Positions 11,653-23,771 of a stretch of DNA of 64,000 nucleotides are shown in pieces. The DNA lies in assembly GCA_002335605.1 (NCBI GenBank), contig BEDY01000002.1, positions 682,001 to 746,000 of the forward strand, read 5' to 3'. The translations under genes and the position numbers were made by a program. This DNA comes from Prillingera fragicola (taxonomy: Eukaryota > Basidiomycota > Tremellomycetes > Trichosporonales > Trichosporonaceae). A model generated the notes under the pieces. The model had not been told where the DNA came from and did no database searches. It saw nothing but the letters and a program-made list of their open reading frames with translations. The first letter of the stretch is position 1. Every line of letters begins with the position of its first letter.

Positions 11653-12705
11653 CTAGGCCATCTTGTGGGCAAGCTCCATTGCCTCCGTCTTGGGCTCTGA
11701 CTTGGCGTTCTGCAGCGAAAGGAAAGCGTTCCATGGGATGTTGACCGCGTTGATCGCGAGGAGACGGTACTGGAGGGGAACCACCTGTATTGTCAGCAAC
11801 CGTCACTCGAGCACCAGTGTCCCCAGGCAGCTGGGAGAACCCATCCTTCTGCCACGTTGGGAACCCGTTCGCGATCCCTGCGCCCAACTGTACATGTGTC
11901 CGGCCCACTCCTTACTCACGCCCTGCGCTGTCAGTCATGTCCTACACAAATATCATGGGCAACACGAACCATGTTAAACGCTTGGAAAGGAACAAAGCTG
12001 CACATTAGTAACCATAGCCACGATTGCCGTGCTACACTCACAGCATCCAGTTAGCGGTGAGGGTGGGGTAGAATTGCTTGTCAAGTCAGCTCCGGACGCG
12101 ACAGTCAGCGTACCTCCTTCCACTTTTGCTTGGCAGCAGCCAAGTCCTTGCCCTCGAGCAGGGACATGACGACAAAGAACGCTGGGCAGCGGTCAGTCAC
12201 AGCAACGCAGACCACAGGGGACCAACTCACCGCTAAGGATGGTGGGAGCAGCAATGAGCTGATCACATCCGACTCGGACCAGGGTGCCGCCAATCTTGTT
12301 CTTGATGGGAATCTTGTCGAGAACACGAAGCCACACGGTCACAACGGGAGCGTACACGCCCGCACCCCAGGTGATGATGCGTCTGAAGGGGGAGGTCGAC
12401 AGTGATGGATGAACAGGGGTAGTCGGCAGTCAGCGTCCATTCATGAATCAAGAGCACTAAACGTACCCTGTACGAGCATAGTCGTGATGCTTCAGACCCT
12501 TCTTCTCAACCAACTGCTGGGCAATGACTGGGCGAGTTAGCTTCATTCGTCACAGGTCCTCAGTCCTCACCGTCACCAGTGGCAAACAACACCTGAGAGC
12601 ATCAGCAGCAAATCACAATCACGCGCGTACCGCCGAGGACACGACGTTGCCCAGAATGGGACGACGGGTAAGGAAGGCCTTGTAGGCGTTGAGCAAGCTA
12701 GCCAT
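11653..12705 (-). CDS. SYM1: Mpv17/PMP22/Sym1-family inner-membrane protein
   Basis: Nine exons are proposed: 12631-12705, 12571-12592, 12467-12527, 12231-12382, 12114-12181, 12042-12076, 11970-11997, 11920-11922 and 11653-11784, total 191 aa. Family marks are the N-terminal [21 protein letters not shown] (ATGD following), GPYYHFWY-equivalent region [26 protein letters not shown], and the C-terminal [23 protein letters not shown], matching the Mpv17 signature where NF-x-x-VPLxxR is usual. Mpv17/Sym1 proteins are mitochondrial inner-membrane or peroxisomal proteins linked to metabolite handling under stress. Exon 8 is a single GGC codon flanked by GT/AG introns of 47 and 135 nt; with it the spacing N-M-G-V-V-P-L equals the family spacing. 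If it is skipped the protein is one residue shorter and still in frame. Confidence 0.88.
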
Positions 12706-14930
12706 GGTGTAGCGTGGAGGAGCAACAAGGGGAGGAGGTGGAGGCGTCAACAGGTGGGGGAAGTGGGCGGGGGGCGCTGGGCAGGAAGAGGGATAGCGTT
12801 TTCACTCTCAATGGGTTGATGTCAAGTCTATGTATACAGGCTCGCCGCCTTGTCGTCCTGGGCACCTTTGTAGTTGTGGGTGAGCGGGTTGAGACCCACC
12901 GCTGGGCGGCCCGGCGGACACTACCCCACGTTGAAAACATTCTCGGTTCGGTCCCATCCGAGGGCAGTTTAAGCGTTTAACCGCGGCACCTTCCAAGGTC
13001 AAGAGCACGTTGCCGCCCTGACATTGAGCTTTTGAGCTTTTGGTAGAGAGTGTGGCCTAGTGTGGAGTGTGTGCGCAAACAATGGTGGCCTCAAAGCGAC
13101 ATGCACACACTCGACACTCAAATCCTTCACACGTTCACACGCCCGTCGTAAACGACGGTGTTGGCAGTATTTTGGCAGTGTTTCGGTGGGCGCAGGAATC
13201 GTACCGTCCGTTAATGCGCATTTAGAACACAAGCAGCTGAATAAGGTCCAAGGTGCAGGCTGAGAAGCTCTTTTCAAAAGCAGTACAGTCAAGAGCGCAG
13301 CAGAAAGAGTAACAGCAGCAGCAGGAAGAGACCGAACCTCCCCCACGACGTTGTTCAGGCTCCCGGAACGCCGACCTGGGCCCAGGTCCATCTTTGGGTT
13401 GGCAGGAGGGCCGAGGCTGTAGGGAGGCGACCTCATCTGAACGACCCTCGAGTGGAGGCGACGGTTACAAGGTGGAGTCTCGCAGACCCTCACAACGACT
13501 CGTCCGACCCATCACATCACTACCGCCTACAAGAAGAGTGTGGCTAAGGGGAAGGATCCCAAATGAGAGGCATCGTTGACAACTATTCAGATTTAGTAAT
13601 ACGCTGCTTAGTTTCTCCAGCACTGAGCTCTCCAGAGCTCCAGAGCTGAAGCTATCATCCATACCCACTGCCACTAGATATGAAGGGCTTGACGGAAGCA
13701 AACGCGCGTGGCAGCATGGTACGTGAATAACACGTGTAGCACGTGTTTGCTTGAACGGCTAATTTGCGGTTATGCAACTACTTTAGGTGGCGACGCCGGA
13801 GGTAGATTCACCGGGAACCTGTGGTGGTGTGTGCCCTTGGGTGTCACTCGGCCGTACATGACGTCCATCCAAGCCATCGACATCCGTTGAGCTCTGCCTT
13901 GGCAACTCTACTTTGGGTGCATCAATATGACGCGCAGACGGAGGCGCAGGCCAAGGATTGCACAAAATTCCACGAAGGCGTCTGTCAGCTGTCAGCTGTC
14001 CGCAATGAACAATTCCTCGCACCTCTCTGCCTTGACCTCAGGCTGAAATCCTTGGTCCGTGTGACCAAATGCGCATGCTCGGGCCCCGGATCCCCGGACG
14101 GGCAACCCACTGGCCACTGCGGAGACATTGAAATGCTTTTTTGGGTGCATGGCGCATGGTGAAAGAAGGTGGCTGTGCCTGACCTCGGGACCCAACCAGC
14201 CAACCATTTCATTGCCACCGAGGGCCGCCTGCGGCCCGGCGGGGCAAACGTCACTCCACGCCAACGCGCACGTTGTGGGTCACCAAACCGACGTGGGTCG
14301 CATCTCTCCCCAACGCTCCCACCCTCCTTGCACACATAACCTCACTCGTTCTCGCTCTGCCCGTCGGCACATTGCCCTTCTTCAAACGCGCAGCCTCCAT
14401 CACCGTGCGCGCCACCTCACTGTCCCGACCGTGCACGCGTCATCAATCGTCTTCTCGTTTCGCGTTGCACCAAAGGCTCAAGGTGCTGAGCTAACCAAGC
14501 CGTCCTCACGTCTACCCACCACTGGTCGCGACGCCAAACGTCAAAGGAGACGCTCGCCGATAGCCATATCTGTGCGTATTGCAGAGGAGAGCCACCCCAT
14601 CGCCGCGGACCCAGCCCCACCTGGCCCGTGTTCTTGCGCCGCTCGCCCCAGCCTCAGAACTACCATGTCGCCGATCACAGTGTGTGTCCTTTGACTTGCC
14701 CCAAATTTCGGGGCACCTTGGTTCTCCTTCTCCTGATTCTCAGCGATCACTGCCAGCGGCTGCCCAACGGCCTCAGCCAACGGTAGTCGCGCAGCGCTGC
14801 ATTGCTCAACAAACTCAACACGAGCCTTGGACGTGTGTGTTCAAGACTCTTCGCCCTCCTGGCGACCTCCTTTCCCTAGCAACCCCGAACCAACTCCCAC
14901 ATCGGCTTTTCCCTCTTCATCGGCATCGCA
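12706..14930. other. Long divergent intergenic region (2.2 kb)
   Basis: The region lies between the divergent starts of the Mpv17-like and C2-domain genes. An open frame at 14128-14694 has no ATG start and no recognisable content, and probably lies in the C2 gene's 5' leader. I looked for tRNA B-box-like motifs and found none. No gene is supported. Confidence 0.55.
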
Positions 14931-17259
14931 ATGGCACCGACACCCGCCGCCTCTTTGCGCGCGCCGTCAATACGTAGCGGTTCCAGCACTCCGCACCCCC
15001 AACCTTCATCTGTCGTCGACCTTTCGCATGACCAGCCTTCCGGTCTGAGCCATCTCTTCCGGCACATGTTCGACTCGCCAAAGCACACCATCTTTGCTGC
15101 TACCATCACCGTACATGAGCTCAACAATGTCCCTCAACTCGAGGGCGAGTTCGCCGTGCGCTGGAAGTTTCGTGGGCATCGCCCGCGCGACGTCGAACGT
15201 TATGCAGCAGCTTCGGGGTCTCTTACGCCTAATGGCCATCCTGGAGATCGGCAGGCAGCTCTGAATTCGCAACGAACGCCATTGCGTCCTAGTGCAAGCG
15301 TGAATGGCTTGCGACCGTCCTCAAGTTTAGCCTCTCTCCGCACTGCCTCGACGTCTTCGACAGGAGCATCGACTCCCCGCTCATTTTACATGCCGGTGCC
15401 TCAAGCTCACCATTCGGCGACAATGCCCCCCACATCACGAGCCACAGGAGTACCTAGAGAGAAGACCGAAACAAAAAAGCCAGAGAAAAAGTCATCGGAT
15501 CCTACACCCCTTCGCCAGAGTACACTGGTCGATTCGCCTATCGAAATGTCTTCTCGCAGTCTAGCACCCGACGATGAGGTCGATGATGCGTGGTATTCGA
15601 CGACAGATTCGCAATCATCTGGTTACCGTCCCACATTAAAGGATGCGTTTGGAAGCGAATTGAGCGTGCCCACAAACAGGACAATTGTCAGCCGCTCTGG
15701 TGTTCAGCTACCCAAGGTGCAGAGGACACCGTCTTCTATCAGTCAGCGCTCAAGTGCTGCGTCAACTACGTACTTGGACGACATTCAGCCTGAGAAGCCT
15801 GATAGCGATGCGCGCAAGGGGACCACACAATTTCGTCCTATTCGCGCGCACACTGTGCAATGGCAGTACAAGCTGCAGTATGTCATTCGCGTACCGCTCA
15901 GTAAGCCAGGTAGCCACACGCCAGGCTCGCGAGTGACGTTGAACGACAAGGGGTTGGATTTGCCCATTCTCGGTGCTGGACCGCACAGTGACTCGAGCAT
16001 TAAACTTGAAATTTTTCAAGCCAGTCCTTGGTCCAACGAGAGCAGCAAACGCCAGGCTGCCAAGAATCAAGTCCACAAGGTGGATAGGCACGGCACTGTC
16101 TTTGGCTTTGTGGAGATTGATCTTGCGCCATTTGCGAACCTTGGTCCGACAACACGAAGCTTTCTGCTCAGGAGCAGCAAGACGAATGCCACGATTAGGG
16201 TGAGTCAGCCTCATAAAAGTCAACAACTCACGTTGCAGGTGACGGTCAACATGCAATACGTTGGCGGACAAAAGTTGTGGGCAACACCACCAATGACAGA
16301 AGGCCATCCTGTGGGTGGCATTGCCCAGCTCACTGGGGACGACACCATGTATCCTGACTGTGAGTGCAGCTGCAAGCAATCAGTCACTAATTGCAGTGCA
16401 ATTGCTTCCAACGCCCTCAATATCCTCGCAATCGGACAACTCTTCGGGCCCTTCCAAAAGCTCGAATCCTTCGAGCGTTAGCCTCAGCAAGCAGCCGGGG
16501 GTCCTCAACGCCGCGTCCCACGTCCACGCGACCAAACACCGCTACACGACGTTTGATCACCATCTGCGGCCAGAACATGCCACAAGACACTCGCGTCACG
16601 GTGCTTCTACCGAACGAGCTCTGTCTCCCCCTTTGAGATCTCGACGGATTTTGTCCACCGATGAGCCGTTGACAACGTCTCCTGCGCTGGAGATTGGTGC
16701 TCTCCGTCGCCCTAGCTTGGCACCGCTGCATATTGAGGGTGACGGGCAGATTGGCTACTTTGACAGGGTTCCACCTGCCTTTTCGCCACTTAGCCCCATC
16801 GTGTCTCGGGCGATAGGTACAGACACTAGCCCTGCGACCTCGCTGTCTCCGGTAGCACTACTGGCGCCGGACAACTCGCCTCCAGCTGCCCACATTCAAG
16901 ATTCGCACCATGAGCCGCGCCACGAGCACCGCAAGGGTTCGACAAAACACGGCAGTGGTAACCACCACGATCTACCCGCTGAATTGGTTATTGAGAATGT
17001 ATTCAACCCCGAGCCCGGCGAGGACCTCACACCATTTACATTTGTTCCGCAGTTTGATGACGCCGACGACGTAGATACATCCGAGAGCGGCCTTCAGCTT
17101 GAAGTCGCTCCCGAAGAGCACGTGAGCGCCGAAAAGGCGCGGCGGTGGCAGCGTATTCGCCGACGCGTTATCAGCAACCCTCACCGGGTCCACCTGCACA
17201 GGCCCGGGATACCAAAGCATGAAACCAAAGCTCCCTGTCGCGTGACGGACAGGGCTTGA
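14931..17259 (+). CDS. EEIG1/EHBP1-type N-terminal C2-domain protein
   Basis: Exons 14931-16199, 16239-16359 and 16397-17259 give 750 aa. The first strand of an NT-C2 (EEIG1/EHBP1) domain is at residues 52-80: HTIFAATITVHELNNVPQLE followed by FAVRWKFRG. The next strands only appear at about residue 305 (VQWQYKLQYVIRVPL), then SSIKLEIFQA, FGFVEIDLAPFANLG, TTRSFLLRSS and TIRVTVNMQYVGG, so about 220 disordered residues are inserted within the domain. The C-terminal 300 residues are Ser/Pro-rich with an R/H-rich end (RRWQRIRRRVISNPHRVHLHR). NT-C2 proteins bind membranes and link to endocytic or actin factors; fungal homologues are poorly studied. Introns of 39 and 37 nt are both required for continuity of the C2 strands and linker. 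Confidence 0.82.
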
Positions 17260-18975
17260 ACACTGTATGACTTTGGTGGCCAAGAGTTGGCCGCCACACT
17301 ATTAGAACTTCAACAGCAAATGTATTCAGAGACACTACCATGATGCATTGATACTCGTGTACAACCGTCAGACATGGATACCCGTGGACGTGTGTCATTT
17401 GTGCCCACCCTCACAACCACGATGGGGCAGTGTGGGTGGCTGGGATGGTCTCGGATCTGGGATCGATAGCGTGCAAAGGACGTTTATTGTCCTGGAACGG
17501 TCGGAAGAGCCAGCCACTCGTCCGCTGGCCGCCATCAGGCCCGTTTCAGATTACCACGTCGTGCTCCTGTGCACCGGTCCCGGTACAGGTCTCCGCTATC
17601 TTCCGTTGTTTGTCGTCTACTCCAGTACCGAACCACAATTCAAAGAATCGCCAGTGCCTGTGCCACAGACGTGGCCGGCCGCTGGGCACAGCGGCAGCGA
17701 TCCCGGAGCGGCTCATGGTTCAGGATGCGTTTCAGACGTCAGTGGACCAAACATGTTTTTCGGTGAAGCAAGAGATACGCACGATGCCCTAGGAGGCTGA
17801 CCCTGTTCTAGGTCCGCGGAATACCCAGAAACATGGAGAGATGAACCTTACAAACTGTGCCAGACGACGAGGAGTACGTGCGACACTGTGGCCCCACGTA
17901 GACAGGTACGGCTCCACTGGAGAATGGCTGCCAAGCCAGTATCAAAAAAGTATCATTGTTCAATAGATCAATTGCGACGTCGTCCGTGCCATCTGGCCGT
18001 TGTGGAGCACTCTGAAGCGGAAAGTTAATCGCGGTTGTGAACGAGGAACAAGTCAGGTGTGGCAGCCACCTGCCGCTCAACAGTTCTCAAAAGCTTTTTG
18101 ATTGTGGCTGGTTGTGGCTCATTACACTCGCTGACGAAAGGCGACGAGTCTCGTCCGCTCCCGGGAGAGGGGCTGGGAGGAGAATGCAGTCTCGGACAAC
18201 TCTTGACATTGAGAATTATTAACAGAGCTGCCCGTGTCCACCCGCCACTCGAGCGCCAACCAAGGCGTTTGTCCGCTAGCACCCACAGGTAACGGGGATT
18301 GAGGTCTGTCAGGGCGAGTACTCAAATAGGGAATGGAATTTTCTGGTTGCCTGCCCTGGACCGCGGACCTGATGCGTGGAGGCCGGATAACTTGGACCCC
18401 GATGCCCGACGACCAGGTCCTGCTCGCGTGGCACTGGTTCCAGCAAATGTAGATAGAGTGAGCGGCATACTAGCATGCGCCACACTTTCATCTCGGGCGC
18501 GAGACTAAGGGTAGCTATTGCAGCAACGATTCTCGGGAAGCCTGTTCAATTCAGATAGACGCTAGTTTGTCGGCAACCTGTACAGTAGCGCGAAGACGCG
18601 GTCAACTAATGTAATGTGATTCAGAGAACAGCGTCGCTCCCGACACCACTTTGTGTTGACTTGTGGGACGCCACAAAAAGGCGCCCACGATGTGGCGACC
18701 TGGTAGCTGGTAGTCCAGGACATTTAACAATGCATGCATTATCACAGAGTGCAGCCTGTGCTGCATAGTACAGGAGTGCCTGGTATACGCGTCCAAACTT
18801 GCCAGTACGAGTAAAGACTTTTACCATCGGTCAGATTAAGAGACCACGCACGGGTCGAGCACGGAGAACCCGAAAGACCAAAAGAAAAACGGAGGGCTCT
18901 TATTCTATTACAGCCGGGACGGGAACATGGAATTGATGATAGTAGCCGGAATTATAGGCGGGGGACATGACGAGG
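17260..18975. other. Convergent intergenic region (1.7 kb)
   Basis: This lies between the 3' ends of the C2 gene and the bZIP gene. Frames longer than 100 codons (such as 17348-17800) have no conserved content. It would hold two 3' UTRs; at 1.7 kb it is long for convergent genes in this window. Nothing else is recognisable. Confidence 0.5.
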
Positions 18976-20214
18976 TTATGGCTGAGCATTGGTCATGGTA
19001 GGCTGCGCTGCCCAATTGACATCTGGGCCCCAGGCAACCTCGCCGTCAGGTCGGGGGACGTATGCCACAGGGGCTGCACCGTGTGTGTAACCGCTACTGC
19101 CGGGAGGTCCACCAGAGGAACTGATAGCTGATCGTGGAAGATTGTGAGGGGGTGGCGCGGCCGGGTAGACGGCCGACTCGTATCGTACAGGGTATCCTCC
19201 GGCATTGGGCACGGACAGCGCGTGGGCACGAGGGTCCGTTGGGAAGGGTGCAGAGTTCACATACGGAGAAGCCGATGGGGCCTGTAAACGTTAGAACGCG
19301 CAAGGCATGCAACAACTCACCGAGGACGACGACAAGAGGCGGCTGCGCGATGAGCTAGAGCTTGAGCCGCGAGGAGCAGGGTGGCGCGACATGCCCTCCT
19401 GTCCGGCCCACTTGTGCTCGCCCACCACGGCACCAAACTGGTAGAGAGGCGGCGGGTATGAAGCAGAACTGGATGTACTACCAGACTCGGCAGCGGGGTC
19501 CTACTGGGTTAGTGCTGGTCCACATGTTGCGTTATAAAGGACTCACACGTACAAAGTCACCGGGATGAGACATTGTGCGTCCGTGAGAGGAACTGCCTAC
19601 ACGAGGAGGGGAAACGACTGTGGAGGGTGCATGGTAGACGCCGCCGTATGGCTGGCCAGCGCTACCTTCCTGCTTGACTTCTGTCCAGACACCAGTGGGC
19701 ACCTTGGATGGGTCCGCAGACTGGGGAGGTTGCAGCCCTCCTGCTGAGCTAGGTTCCCGGCCGCCATAATTAACACGCAAAGCGTACAGTTGGCGGCGCA
19801 GGTCGGCATTCTCATCCCTCAAGTATGCGTTCTCGGCCGCAAACTGTGCAACGTCCTTGGCCTCTGGCGAATATTGTAGGCGGGAGGAGCTGGCGTACGC
19901 GGCGACACCGAGCTGTCGACGAGCCTCTTCGAGTTGAGCAGTAAGAACCTGAACAGACTCCTCTAGCTATTTACGTGACGAAGAAGATGCGATGCACGAT
20001 GACGGTCATGACGAGAACAGGAAGAAGATGGTGTCAGCACTTTACTCCACTTTGATTGCCATGTCCCAGTTCCTAGGTTACTCACCGCTTTGAAATGTGC
20101 CTTGCGCTTTTCACGATGCCTCCGTTGAGCTTTGGCATTCCTGGACCGGTTGTCGCCATCATCGGCACTCCCAGCCCCGCCGCCAGATGATCCTCCGACT
20201 GCAGAGCGCTGCAT
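18976..20214 (-). CDS. bZIP transcription factor
   Basis: Exons 20086-20214, 19547-19966, 19321-19500 and 18976-19281 encode 344 aa. The basic region is RNAKAQRRHREKRKAHFKAL (residues 25-44), with the N-x-x-x-Q-R and basic spacing of fungal bZIPs. The first intron cuts exactly at the basic region/zipper border, and exon 2 continues LEESVQVLTAQLEEARRQLG, then a second helical heptad stretch FAAENAYLRDENADLRRQLY. The rest is Ser/Pro/Gly-rich with no zinc finger or Yap-type cysteine-rich domain seen. It should bind DNA as a dimer in the nucleus; the target genes cannot be inferred. Intron 3 uses a TAG acceptor (19501-19503) because the upstream CAG would place a stop in frame. A 3.5 kb upstream region separates it from the divergent FAD gene. 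Confidence 0.87.
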
Positions 20215-23200
20215 CCTCGCCGAGTGTCCAGTTTAAAAGCCGACGCCAGGAGAAGTGGTCCAAGGTCTGAAAATATTTGGCAGCTGGATGGTGGCAATTG
20301 TCGAAGGCAATGTTCGACGTCCACTATTTGAGCGCGTGTGTCTTGTGGCTGGAGACCAAGTTGGGACGGAGTAGAGGTTCAGAAACTGGTAGTAGTCGCA
20401 CGCGTTGTCTGCTGCCACAGTGGCACTCGATGCAAGAGTGCGAGGAGAAGGTCGCGGTGGACGTGCTCGAGTAGAGACGATTGTTGTCTGTCGTGTATAA
20501 GACGAGAGTTTCGCAGCGGCCGGGGCAAGTTGTACTATGGCGCGCACGCAAAGTTGAACCTCGTGGTGAAGGGAGAGGACGAAAAAGCTGGGTGTGTAGT
20601 TTACAGTTGTTAACGTCTCTGTAGCAGCGGGCGGCAGGTATGATGTATGGTCTTTCAAAGTATACTGCTCCGCCCCTGTTGCTTGCTCATGACCGCCGGC
20701 CGGCCTGGTCGTGCTTGCCTGCGTCCGTGTACGGGCAGTAAAGATTGGGACTCGCAGCTCGAGGTCAGAGGTTGAAGGATCGAGGGTGGTAGCGGGGGGA
20801 TTTGCCTTGCCGATCGCCAGGGCGGGAGGCTTGAAGGGGTGTTACGGAGATTCCCCTGTGGTCGGCGCGGGCCGATTGTTGATGATGCGCACGAGGTCAG
20901 GAGAGGAAAGGAGCCTGCTGATGCGGAGGATTTGGGACAGAGGTACCGCTACGTGCACCGGCCAACACACGAGCAAGCACCGGTGGTGGGCGGAAATGCA
21001 GAAGGCGGGTCTAGGTATGCAAACAGGCTCTCCAGACGACTGATGAAGAGCAAGGGGAATGCCCGAGGTCGTTCCAGACTGTGGGGTCGAGCCGCGCTAA
21101 CGGGACCTACTCGCCACTTCAGGGTAACGCGCTCGAGTTTTTCTCGACTATCAGGGTTTTGGCAGATGTCTCTCGGCACGTCGTCGTCGGTAGGGTCAAC
21201 CAGGACCCCCAGGTTCTCTTACAGGGGCCGCCTGATACGCAGCTGCAGAGGAACACTTGCTGTTACAGGTTTGGGACACTCTCGGCTAGTGAGCACATGG
21301 AAGGTCTTCTTATTTTGCAAGCTCTTGCATTACTACTCGCTTGTAAACGCATAGCCTGCCTTCTGAAGACTCTTTTGCCAAGCCGTAGGCACAGCCGTTA
21401 GCGTGCTTTATCGGGAAGCAGCGGGCCCTATAGCTTAATGCATCCAGTCGCGACTGCGTACTGAATGCCCTCGTCCGTTCGGTACCGGACGACTATGCAC
21501 TTCCCCCACCCACACACTTTTTCGATCTAACCAGTGACGCAGATGTCGGACAAGCGTGAGCAAGGCGTGGCACCAGAGGTAGAGGTACACGCCAGGGCAG
21601 GTGGCGCTGAAAAGAATATGCTGATTTCTCGGGCATGGAACCCACGAGGCCACGAGCCCGTAATAATGCAACAAGTAGTGTCGGCTAATCATACGCCTCT
21701 TGAATACAAGCATACAGTGCTGTGTCTGCCGTGAGGTATTTCAAGCAGCTCACGAGGCCCCAATTGAAGCGTATTGCGCAGCAGCTGCTGCTGCTGCACA
21801 GCTTACACCGCTCGACGCAAACGTCAAGATGTGTACGAAGCCGCAGCCTTCTCTTGGCCTGCCATCCCAGCCTGCCATCCTTGCGAGTCCGACGTTGTCT
21901 CGGAGCCGCGGCAATGGCTGTTAAGACAATCACACACTCTCCTGCTTGCAGGGAACGACGACTGAGAATGGTTTGTGCCTGGTTACTAACCACGTGACGT
22001 ATGCTGTTTCGACCTTTGTCCACTCTTGATTCTGCTGGTTCTCCCTTCCTCCTCCATTTGCGTGAGGCTGAAGATGCACAGTAGTGCAGTGCTACTGCGC
22101 TTTGGTGGAGTAATGCGTCATTCGCGTATCTCTGTTCAGGAGCGCAGCGTCGATCTCGGCAAGGGACCATCGTGGATCACTCAACTGGCATCCAAAGTTA
22201 TTTTTTTTCTTGGGATCTTGTGCACAAGCGTAATCTCAAGCGCGGCAGTGAAGTCGTACTCCTGAGTGTTTCCGATCTGCAGTGAATGCAAGAAGGCTGG
22301 CAGCTTGGTGACCTCACCAGCCCCCACACATAGGTTCTTCATTGTTCGGCTTTCGTCATTCTGACACGCTTCCCCTGGCGGAAGGCATGAAACGGCTCAA
22401 GGTTTGCAGACCACATGCGCGCGTGGGAGCCACGAGTCCTTGATTATGCCGTTACAGCTACGATAACCGTATAGGTCGCAAGCACTTACAAAGGCACGAG
22501 GACAGTTGGTCAGAACAGGCCCGCAGGTACCGGAGCAATTGCGTACACGCAACCCATCTGGTCCTGGCTCTACTCGACAACCCCGTCCACCAGCGGAACG
22601 CCCACCACTGCCGCCCACGCATGTGCAACTATCTCCCCAGGACCATTATTCCCATGCAAGGGCACGCGGTTACTTCTTCGCTCCAAGGCGTGGTTCCACG
22701 AACTGCCGACGGGGACGTGGAGCGGCTTGAGAGCCCTCATACAGAAGCGACGTAGTGATACGAGATCAGCCACATCAGCTCCTCACTTGTGGCACGCACG
22801 CAGTGTGTCGTCGCTACCAGCCTCAAAACTACTGTAGTGTTGGCCAAGCCACTCCTCCGTCAAAGACCGCACATTGTCTGTTTCCTGATACCCTAAGGTT
22901 GTGCAACCTTGGCCCCGGTACCAGTTCCTAGCCCACAGTGGTGGTCAAGGTCCGTCGTGGACATGTTGAAACCCACGGTCGCTTTCCCCTACTTCAAAAC
23001 CCGGGAATGTTTGCATGTCGAGATACAGAAGCTAGGATAAACGTGATTATTTCGTGATTGATGCTCCAGGTAATGGAAACACTACGTGATGATGGTTTCC
23101 AGCACAACGTTCCAAGACAACGAAGTCAGCATTCCTCGAACACACAAACGAGTGCTGACATTGAAGGGAAAAGAGGCGCGTCCGTATCACTTTTCAAGCC

Positions 23201-23771
23201 TATAACCTCGTTCCTAGGACGACCAGCTCTCAGTCCGCCACTCTACGCCGATTAGTCCCTTGTTGCGGTCAAATTATAACAGAGCACTATGCCAAACAAT
23301 TCTGCATACACATAAACATGACCCCTACCATTTGCGGGGAACCACTACTGACAGAGAGGGAATTATCACGTGACTTATCATCCGATACTCACGCGATACC
23401 CACGTTGCTGGCGATTCTGATCGTTGAACCAATCTTGCAGCTGTGCAGACACGCACGGCCACTTGGGCCCATGCCAAGCCCATGAAACGGACAGCGGAGG
23501 CTGTCCGTCGACGCCCAGGTGGGGTTGCGGCCACATGGCACCGCCCACGCAACGGCGCGACGCCTGCGACCAATGCCGTACGATGCAATCTCCGTGCTCC
23601 ATTCATTATTTCAACACGTCATGTAATCAAGGCTGCTTCTTTGCCACTGTCCAGTCACTGCCGTGCATTTCTTATAATCACACCAGAGCTCGAAAAGTTC
23701 TTTTGACGTTCAACTTTTGGGTGACTCGCTTATACCCGGCATCACGACCAGATCTGTCTCAGAATCTTCGC
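20215..23771. other. Very long divergent intergenic region (3.5 kb)
   Basis: This is the largest gap in the window, between the divergent bZIP and FAD-oxidase-like genes. Frames up to 171 codons occur (such as 20839-21354 and 21685-22170) but none shows a domain, signal peptide or plausible spliced extension. A CTG-rich run lies at 21781-21798 and a T-run near 22200-22209. It may hold long regulated leaders, a non-coding transcript or decayed sequence; I cannot tell which. Confidence 0.5.

Noticed and set aside
14128..14694. 188-codon plus-strand frame upstream of the C2 gene
   Set aside because: It starts with TTG, lacks recognisable content, and lies where the 5' leader of the C2 gene is expected.
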